Assembly: GCF_019745455.1 (NCBI RefSeq)
Contig: NZ_JAIETD010000094.1
Location: forward strand, 1-39,826
DNA length: 39,826 nucleotides
Source: Methylobacterium sp.
GTDB lineage: Bacteria; Pseudomonadota; Alphaproteobacteria; Rhizobiales; Beijerinckiaceae
Direction of reading: 5' to 3'
The notes beneath the pieces are model-generated. The model worked only from the letters and a program-made list of their open reading frames with translations, did no database searches and had not been told where the DNA came from. Positions 30,868 through 39,826 of this stretch are shown here, piece after piece. Position numbers and translations under genes: made by a program. The first letter of the stretch is position 1. Every line of letters starts with the position of its first letter.

Positions 30868-31266
30868 ATGCGACGGCGGGTTCTGGCGACAATCCTGGCG
30901 CTTCCTCTGGCACTTGCCGGCTGCACACGCGGCGCCGAACCGCCGCGCAGCGCAACGAGCACACTACGCGAGCGAGTGGCGGCCCTTGCCCTGCGGCAAT
31001 CGGATTTCGGCGCGATCTCCATCATCCCGGTTCGCTTCGAGAAAAGCCGCATCTCCGGCCCTTTCGAGGACGGTGGCCGAACGCTCTACTGCGTCTCCAC
31101 CCGCATGAAAGGCCGGACCTTCGGGAAGGGCGAACGTCCGAAGGCGGTGATCCGGGACGATGGCGGCGTGCTCAAGATCGTCGATGAAGAGCCGGAGGTT
31201 TGTGAGGGGCACCGGACGGAACCGTTTTCGGAGTTGGAGTCTCTGGGGAACAGAGGCAATTCCTGA
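30868..31266 (+). CDS. Small predicted lipoprotein of unknown function
   Basis: 132 residues from ATG 30868 (ATG 30865 adjacent), with GAGGG four to five bases upstream. MRRRVLATILALPLALAGC is a lipoprotein signal peptide with lipobox LAGC and lipidated Cys19. The mature part of about 114 residues contains SIIPVRFEKSRISGPFEDGGRTLYCVSTRMKG and two later Cys, which suggests a small beta-rich periplasmic domain. I do not recognise the family. It stands alone between the lon terminator and the convergent dnaE gene. Confidence 0.75.
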   Translation: MRRRVLATILALPLALAGCTRGAEPPRSATSTLRERVAALALRQSDFGAISIIPVRFEKSRISGPFEDGGRTLYCVSTRMKGRTFGKGERPKAVIRDDGGVLKIVDEEPEVCEGHRTEPFSELESLGNRGNS

Positions 31267-31315
31267 CAGGACTTCGACCTGATCGCATGGGCCTGTCCTA
31301 GCCGGATGAGATCAC

Positions 31316-31422
31316 CTTTCCCTTCCGGGGAGAGCAAGGCGGTGGGGATGGTTCCGCCGTCCCCGCGGGCCGGGGGTCACCCAGACACCCCACCAAGACC
31401 CCTTCCCCGCAAGGGAGAGGGG
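31316..31422. repeat. Intergenic GC-rich palindromic repeat
   Basis: The gap between the lipoprotein gene and dnaE carries two imperfect hairpins: GGGGA/TCCCC (31344-31348 with 31360-31364), and a CCCCTTCCCC arm against GGGAGAGGGG around GCAA (31399-31422). The composition (CCCCTTCCCCGCAAGGG) resembles interspersed extragenic palindromes common in alphaproteobacterial chromosomes. It may also serve as a bidirectional transcription stop for the converging genes. Copy number elsewhere cannot be judged from this window. Confidence 0.45.
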
Positions 31423-31469
31423 ACGCACCTGGCCGAGCGGGTCAGGCGCCAATCACATGGCGTCGCCCC

Positions 31470-34955
<3,486 letters not shown>

Positions 34956-35064
34956 CGCACCAGCATCCCGAGTCGTGGTTACCCGTCTACGAAGAACCGC
35001 AGTCGCGTTCCGATTGGCTGTGGAAGGGCGCAGGCCTGTGCCTCCCTTGCCACTACCCTCGCTC

Positions 35065-35169
35065 CTACCGGATCGGCGACAAAGCGACGGCCCAGAGCGC
35101 GAAGGCACCCGAGAGCAGCCCGAAGGCGGTGAACTCGACCATGCCGGTGAGGATCATGCGCTTGACCAT
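35065..35169 (-). CDS. 34-residue single-pass membrane protein
   Basis: ATG 35169 is preceded by AAGGAG with an eight-base spacer, a near-ideal ribosome site, and the frame closes at TAG 35065. The predicted product starts MVKRMILTGMVEFTAFG and continues LLSGAFALWAVALSPIR: positive residues at each end and one hydrophobic span of about 24 residues. The codons are GC-rich at the third position, as in the neighbours. The size and shape recall small accessory subunits of membrane complexes such as CydX or KdpF, but I cannot assign a partner. It lies between lolD and dnaE on the same strand. Confidence 0.6.
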   Translation of the reverse strand: MVKRMILTGMVEFTAFGLLSGAFALWAVALSPIR

Positions 35170-35197
35170 GGTGTGGGCTCCTTGTCGATGAAGGGAG

Positions 35198-35219
35198 TTT
35201 TGTTCTTGTTTTGTTCTGT
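35198..35219. repeat. Tandem 11-base repeat upstream of the 34-residue ORF
   Basis: On the minus strand AGAACAAAACA is followed at once by AGAACAAAACT. This A-rich tract stands out in GC-rich DNA and lies about 30-50 bases upstream of the small ORF. It could be an untranslated enhancer or a regulator-binding site. Confidence 0.4.
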
Positions 35220-35307
35220 GTAAAGGCTCCGTGGGAGCGACCGCGTCACGTAGTTAATCGTTGGTGAAACGACCTAGGCGACTTAGGCCGCTATAACCCG
35301 TGAGCCT

Positions 35308-36021
<714 letters not shown>

Positions 36022-36041
36022 GATGGTATCCTCTCGTCGGC

Positions 36042-37346
36042 TCAGCCGTAGCGCAGGGCCTGCACCGGATCGAGCCGGGCGGCGCGCCACGAGGGATAGA
36101 GCGTCGCGATCAGCGAGAGCGCGAATGCCGTGACCACCACGACGGTGATTTCGCCGACATTCATCTCGGCGGGGATCTCGGCAAGGAATCGCACGGTCGG
36201 GTCCCAGGCGGTGGGAAACAGGAAGCGCTGGATCGGCTTGATGTTGAGGGTGATGAGAACGCCGAGCGCAAGGCCGCCGAGGGTTCCGACAAAGCCGATC
36301 AATGCGCCGTTGATGAGGAAGACCCGCATCACCGTGCCGGGCGTCGCCCCCATGGTGCGCAGGATCGCGATATCGCTCGACTTGTCGCGCACCAGAAGGA
36401 TCAGCCCCGAGACGATGTTGAGGGTCGCGACCACGACGATCAGGCTGAGGATGAGGAACATCACGTTCCGCTCCACCTCCAGCGCCCCGAAGAAGGTGCG
36501 GTTGCGCTGGCGCCAGTCGGTGAGCACCACCGGCCGCTCGGCCGCCATCTCGAGATCCGAGCGCAGGGCGGCGACGGAATCGGCGTTGTCGAGATAGACC
36601 TCGATCAGGCTGACATCGCCCTCGCGGTTGAAATAGGCCTGGGACTCGGTGAGCGGCATGAACACGAAGGTGGCGTCGAACTCGGTCATGCCGATCTCGA
36701 AAATCGCCTTGATCGTGTAAGCCTTGGTGCGCGGCGCGGTGCCGAAGGGGGTCGTCGCACCTTTCGGTGTCGAGAGGGTGATGTTGTCGCCGGCCTGGAG
36801 GCCGAGCGCCTCGGCGAGCCTGCGCCCGACAGCGACACCGGTGCCGTCGTCGAACCCGGCGAGGGTGCCAGCCCGGATGTTCTTGGCGATCGCCCCGATC
36901 TTGTCGATATCCTCGGCGCGGATGCCGCGCACGAGGACGCCGCTGCCGCCATAGGGCGACGAGGCGAAGGCCTGGCCCTCGACGAGAGGGATCGCGGAGC
37001 GAACCCCGGCCACCTTCGAGAGGCGGTCGGCGAGGTCCGCGTAATCGGTGAAGGCGGTGTCGACTGGCGTGACGAAGACGTGGCCGTTGATGCCGACGAT
37101 TTTCGACAGGAGTTCACTGCGAAAGCCGTTCATCACCGAGAGGACGATGATGAGCGTCGCCACGCCGAGCGTGATGCCGAGCACCGAGAAGAAGGCCACG
37201 ACCGAGACGCCGCCGCCGCGTCGCCGCGCGCGCAGATAGCGCCCGGCGAGGATCCACTCGAACCCGGCGAAGGGTGGCGTGCTGCCGCGCTTGAATACGG
37301 ACTTCAGATCCCTCGCCCGCGCGGCGACCTTGTCGACGGCGCTCAT
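36042..37346 (-). CDS. lolC: Lipoprotein-releasing ABC transporter, permease (LolC/LolE family)
   Basis: An inner-membrane permease of 434 residues. The cytosolic N-terminus contains the LolCE motif [22 protein letters not shown], then TM1 (about 47-70). A large periplasmic domain (about 75-285) has GINGHVFV and the glycine-rich [11 protein letters not shown]. Three C-terminal TM helices (about 290-425) include [21 protein letters not shown], the coupling-helix region. Only one permease gene is present, as in many alphaproteobacteria that use a single LolC/E-type (LolF) subunit. Encoded 79 bases after proS, directly before lolD. Confidence 0.93.
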   Translation of the reverse strand: MSAVDKVAARARDLKSVFKRGSTPPFAGFEWILAGRYLRARRRGGGVSVVAFFSVLGITLGVATLIIVLSVMNGFRSELLSKIVGINGHVFVTPVDTAFTDYADLADRLSKVAGVRSAIPLVEGQAFASSPYGGSGVLVRGIRAEDIDKIGAIAKNIRAGTLAGFDDGTGVAVGRRLAEALGLQAGDNITLSTPKGATTPFGTAPRTKAYTIKAIFEIGMTEFDATFVFMPLTESQAYFNREGDVSLIEVYLDNADSVAALRSDLEMAAERPVVLTDWRQRNRTFFGALEVERNVMFLILSLIVVVATLNIVSGLILLVRDKSSDIAILRTMGATPGTVMRVFLINGALIGFVGTLGGLALGVLITLNIKPIQRFLFPTAWDPTVRFLAEIPAEMNVGEITVVVVTAFALSLIATLYPSWRAARLDPVQALRYG

Positions 37347-37425
37347 GCGACCCTCGCCGCATACGCCGGACGAAGAGAGCTGAGAGGACCCACTCTGGAC
37401 GTCCCAGCCTGACCTTGCACCAGCA

Positions 37426-38751
37426 TCAGACCCGCTTCAGCCGTGGAAGAAGGTCGATCGGGGCCAGCGTCTCGCGCCCGCCGCCGGCGCGACGCTTGAC
37501 TTCGACCTTGCCCTCGGCGAGCCCGCGCGGGCCGACGATGACCTGCCAGGGCAGGCCGATGAGGTCGGCGGTGGCGAACTTGGCGCCGGGCCTCTCGTCG
37601 CGGTCGTCGTAGAGCACGCTGAGGCCGCCGGCCTCCAAGGTCGCCTTGATCTCGGCGCAGGCGGCGTCGGTGGCGCCGTCGCCGGACTTGAGGTTGATCA
37701 GCGCTACGTCGAAGGGCGCCACCGCGTCCGGCCAGACGATGCCGGCCTCGTCGTGGGAGGCTTCGATGATCGCCGCCACAAGACGGCTCGGGCCGATGCC
37801 GTAGGAGCCCATATGGACCGGGCGGTCGACGCCGTCCGGCCCGGTCACCTTGGCGCCCATGGCGTCGGAATACTTCGTGCCGAAATAGAAGATGTGGCCG
37901 ACCTCGATGCCGCGGGCGGCCATCTGCTTCTCCGAGGTCACCTCGGCGAAGGCGGCCGGCTCGTGCATCTCGCTGGTGGCGGCATAGAGCGAGGTCCAGC
38001 GGTCGACGGTGCCCTGAAGGCCGGCGACGTCCTCGAAATCCGTGGTCACCGGTGGAACCTCGAAATCGAGATAGGTGCTGTCGCAGAACACCTCGCTCTC
38101 GCCGGTCTGCGCGAGGATGATGAATTCGTGGCTGAGGTCGCCGCCGATCGGGCCGGTATCCGCGCGCATCGGGATCGCCTTGAGACCGAGACCCGCGAAG
38201 GTGCGCAGGTAAGCCACGAACATCCTATTATAGGCGTGGCGGGCACCGGCCTGATCGATGTCGAAGGAATAGGCGTCCTTCATCAGGAACTCGCGCGAGC
38301 GCATTGTGCCGAAGCGCGGGCGCACCTCGTCGCGGAACTTCCAGGAGATCTGGTAGAGATTCTTGGGCAGATCCTTGTAGGATCTGACACTGCCGCGGAA
38401 GATCTCGGTGATGACCTCTTCGGCGGTAGGGCCATAGAGCATCTCGCGGTCATGGCGATCAGAGATGCGGAGCATCTCCTTCCCATACGCGTCATAGCGG
38501 CCGGATTCGCGCCAGAGATCGGCCGATTGCACGGTCGGCATCAGCAATTCGATGGCACCCGCCCGGTCCTGCTCCTCGCGGATCACCGTGCAGACCTTGT
38601 TGAGCACGCGCAGTCCCAGGGGCAGCCAGGCATAAATGCCGGCGGCTTCCTGGCGGATCAAACCCGCACGCAGCATCAGCCGATGGGAGATGATCTCCGC
38701 TTCCTTTGGCGTCTCGCGCAAGGTCGGCAGGAAGTAGCGGGACAGACGCAT
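37426..38751 (-). CDS. proS: Prolyl-tRNA synthetase, short bacterial type
   Basis: Charges tRNA-Pro with proline. 441 residues from ATG 38751 ([20 protein letters not shown]). Class II motif 2 [10 protein letters not shown] is at 139-148, followed by [15 protein letters not shown], then motif 3 [16 protein letters not shown] and the anticodon-binding C-domain. It lacks the roughly 180-residue INS editing insertion of the 570-residue E. coli enzyme, the normal state in alphaproteobacteria, where separate proteins clear Ala-tRNA-Pro. In-frame upstream codons to 38844 have no similarity. Heads the proS-lolC-lolD transcript. Confidence 0.96.
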   Translation of the reverse strand: MRLSRYFLPTLRETPKEAEIISHRLMLRAGLIRQEAAGIYAWLPLGLRVLNKVCTVIREEQDRAGAIELLMPTVQSADLWRESGRYDAYGKEMLRISDRHDREMLYGPTAEEVITEIFRGSVRSYKDLPKNLYQISWKFRDEVRPRFGTMRSREFLMKDAYSFDIDQAGARHAYNRMFVAYLRTFAGLGLKAIPMRADTGPIGGDLSHEFIILAQTGESEVFCDSTYLDFEVPPVTTDFEDVAGLQGTVDRWTSLYAATSEMHEPAAFAEVTSEKQMAARGIEVGHIFYFGTKYSDAMGAKVTGPDGVDRPVHMGSYGIGPSRLVAAIIEASHDEAGIVWPDAVAPFDVALINLKSGDGATDAACAEIKATLEAGGLSVLYDDRDERPGAKFATADLIGLPWQVIVGPRGLAEGKVEVKRRAGGGRETLAPIDLLPRLKRV

Positions 38752-38967
38752 GACGAGCCTTGGCGACAATCTTCTGATGTGCGGGGAGAACGCTTCGGGG
38801 CACACAACACATTGCCCTGCGAAAACACAAGCGTAGACGGGCAACGCTCCGTCGTTCGGTCGAATCCGACGTCCCGCGCATCAGGTCGGCAAAGCTTCCG
38901 GCGGTGCAAGGCTATGACAGTTCGTCGCGTTCGTTGCAGAAAAACGCAAAGGATCGTCTCCAAACGG
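38752..38967. other. Intergenic region upstream of proS, no gene seen
   Basis: Together with the RNA candidate that follows, this makes a 415-base stretch without a supported protein gene. This part should hold the proS promoter (minus strand), but I cannot point to clear elements. The frames crossing it in either direction have poor codon use. Confidence 0.5.
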
Positions 38968-38996
38968 GTGACAATGCGAATTCTTGTTCCTATAAG
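38968..38996 (+). promoter_or_regulatory. Sigma-70-type promoter of a candidate small RNA
   Basis: GTGACA (38968-38973) and TATAAG (38991-38996) are separated by exactly 17 bases, each one mismatch from the consensus. The predicted start is near 39003. Transcription would run toward the terminator at 39124-39148. Confidence 0.6.
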
Positions 38997-39002
38997 CGCC
39001 GC

Positions 39003-39148
39003 CGTGCTAGCTGCACGGCCGTCCAGAGGCCATGCACGGTCCGAGTCTCGGGAGGAACATTCAGCCGCCGCGCCACAAGGCGTGAGACAATCCAAGGCTG
39101 AGACGAGCGCCACGTCCTGAAAAGCAAGGCTTTGGCCTTGCTTTTTTT
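39003..39148 (+). ncRNA. Candidate small RNA of about 145 nt
   Basis: An orphan transcription unit: a good promoter 5' of it, a strong Rho-independent terminator 3', and no convincing coding sequence between. The 5' part can fold: GTGC/GCAC at 39004-39016, or alternatively TGCAcGGCC against GGCCaTGCA (39012-39034). A purine-rich, accessible-looking GGGAGGAACAT (39050-39060) follows. A 49-codon frame (ATG 38973 to TGA 39120) crosses the unit, but its start lies inside the promoter spacer and its codons are atypical, so I favour RNA. It does not match tmRNA, SRP RNA or 6S RNA as I know them. Confidence 0.5.
39124..39148 (+). terminator. Rho-independent terminator of the small-RNA candidate
   Basis: GCAAGGC (39124-39130) pairs with GCCTTGC (39135-39141) around a four-base loop, followed by seven T. 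A-rich sequence on the other side (AAAAGC) lets it work partly on the minus strand, which could also serve the formyltransferase-like gene ending at 39167. Confidence 0.9.
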
Positions 39149-39166
39149 ATTGCCTAACGGCCGCCC

Positions 39167-39619
39167 TCAGCGTCCGAGTTGATCGGCATCCGCCATCGCA
39201 ATCGGGCTCCAGCGCGTGACCTGGATGTAGCCGTCCCGCGCTGCGACCACGATGTGGCGCCGATAGCGGTTTACGATCGTCCCCGGTGTATGCCGGTGGC
39301 TCTCGATCCAGCCGTGCGCCTCCGCCACGTAGACCCGGCTGTCCCCGATCCGCGCAATGGTCTCGATTGTGCCGAAGGCGCGGACCCGCCGGAGCACCGC
39401 CTCTACGCCCGCGCGGAAATCGAGGGTCCGATCGGCATCGGTCACCCGCGGCCAGTACGACCCCTCTCCCTGCGCCTCGGCGGCGCGCCAACGGGCTGGC
39501 AACTCCCTGGCGATCGGCCCGAGGGCGATGCGCCTCGCCGCCATCTGGCATTTGGCCAGCAGCGTCTCGTGGGTCTCCCTGGGTGCGGTCGGGAAGGGGT
39601 CAGGACATAGAACGGGCAC
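39167..39619 (-). CDS. Standalone formyltransferase C-terminal-like domain protein
   Basis: 150 residues from GTG 39619; ATG 39544 would shorten it by 25. The segment SYWPRVTDADRTLDF (54-68), then VEAVLRRVRAFG, VYVAEAHGW, PGTI and VVAARDGYIQVTRW, matches the OB-like C-terminal domain of methionyl-tRNA formyltransferase relatives. The first 50 residues resemble the end of the catalytic domain. The catalytic N-terminal half is absent, and the upstream DNA has an in-frame stop eight codons or fewer before the GTG. It is either a remnant of a truncated formyltransferase or a domain with its own RNA- or substrate-binding role. Confidence 0.65.
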   Translation of the reverse strand: MPVLCPDPFPTAPRETHETLLAKCQMAARRIALGPIARELPARWRAAEAQGEGSYWPRVTDADRTLDFRAGVEAVLRRVRAFGTIETIARIGDSRVYVAEAHGWIESHRHTPGTIVNRYRRHIVVAARDGYIQVTRWSPIAMADADQLGR

Positions 39620-39661
39620 AGATATACGCTAAGCGTCTCTGCGCGCACTTATGGGTCGACT

Positions 39662-39826
39662 CTATGCGTCGACGACTCCAGCATTCCAAAGGCATCCATC
39701 GGACAGTTGTAGCATCGCCTCTCGTCGCAGAGCCGGCATATCGTCAGCGCCGTTTGCGTCAATCGCGTCGTCGACCTCGACCTCGTCGGATTCGACCTCG
39801 ATCTTCTTCCACTTGGTGAAACCTTC
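39662..39826 (-). CDS. C-terminal end of an unidentified gene (runs off the window)
   Basis: An open minus-strand frame enters from the right edge and stops at TAG 39662, giving 54 residues (EGFTKWKKIEVESDEVEVDD, then a less ordered tail). The first part is acidic with GC-rich third positions, as expected of coding DNA here; the last 25 codons are less typical. The family cannot be told from this fragment. Confidence 0.35.
   Translation of the reverse strand, partial: EGFTKWKKIEVESDEVEVDDAIDANGADDMPALRREAMLQLSDGCLWNAGVVDA

Noticed and set aside
38913..39120. Small plus-strand protein (49-69 codons) ending just before the 39124 terminator
   Set aside because: Its start falls within or before the predicted promoter and codon use is unlike the host; the RNA explanation fits better, though not proven.

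Overview
The window looks like chromosome of a high-GC alphaproteobacterium of the order Hyphomicrobiales, most likely Methylobacterium/Methylorubrum. This is inferred from the GC-rich codon use, the tig-clpP-clpX-lon order, a short (441-residue) prolyl-tRNA synthetase without the inserted editing domain, and the glnB-glnA pair. It was judged by eye, with no database search.

Layout. (1) 195-9652, plus strand: nine tightly packed genes, most overlapping or separated by a few bases. They encode a myo-inositol-3-phosphate synthase, an HD-fold protein, a SAM methyltransferase, a Gfo/Idh/MocA oxidoreductase, a YcaO enzyme, a xylose-isomerase-like TIM barrel, a GT4 glycosyltransferase, a PIG-L/MshB-type deacetylase and a uracil-DNA-glycosylase-fold protein. 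The set reads as a small-molecule pathway that makes an inositol, glycosylates and N-deacetylates it (the logic of the first steps of mycothiol synthesis) and adds a YcaO activation step. I do not recognise it as a described system, and it is the best candidate here for a new pathway. (2) 9751-15867, plus strand: an MprF/UPF0104-type membrane protein, a PhoR-like histidine kinase without a partner regulator, a CopA-type copper ATPase and an M20 amidohydrolase. (3) 15875-18634, minus strand: an FMN reductase, a VOC protein, and a compact AT-richer toxin-immunity island. The island holds an RNase A-like CdiA-type toxin domain followed by two diverged immunity paralogues. (4) 18808-20772, minus strand: glnB-glnA for nitrogen control and assimilation. 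(5) 20977-24217: nnr (NAD(P)H-hydrate repair), a Tat-exported multicopper-oxidase-fold protein that has lost most copper ligands, and tRNA-Leu(UAG). (6) 24390-30711, plus strand: the proteostasis block tig, clpP, clpX, lon, closed by a clear Rho-independent terminator. (7) 30868-39826: a small lipoprotein, dnaE, a 34-residue membrane protein, a proS-lolC-lolD operon, a probable small-RNA gene with its own promoter and terminator, a standalone formyltransferase C-terminal domain, and the end of an unidentified gene at the right edge.

Most of regions 4-7 is conserved housekeeping. The accessory content is the inositol/YcaO operon, the toxin island, the degenerate multicopper oxidase and the unannotated small genes around 35.1 and 39.0-39.6 kb.
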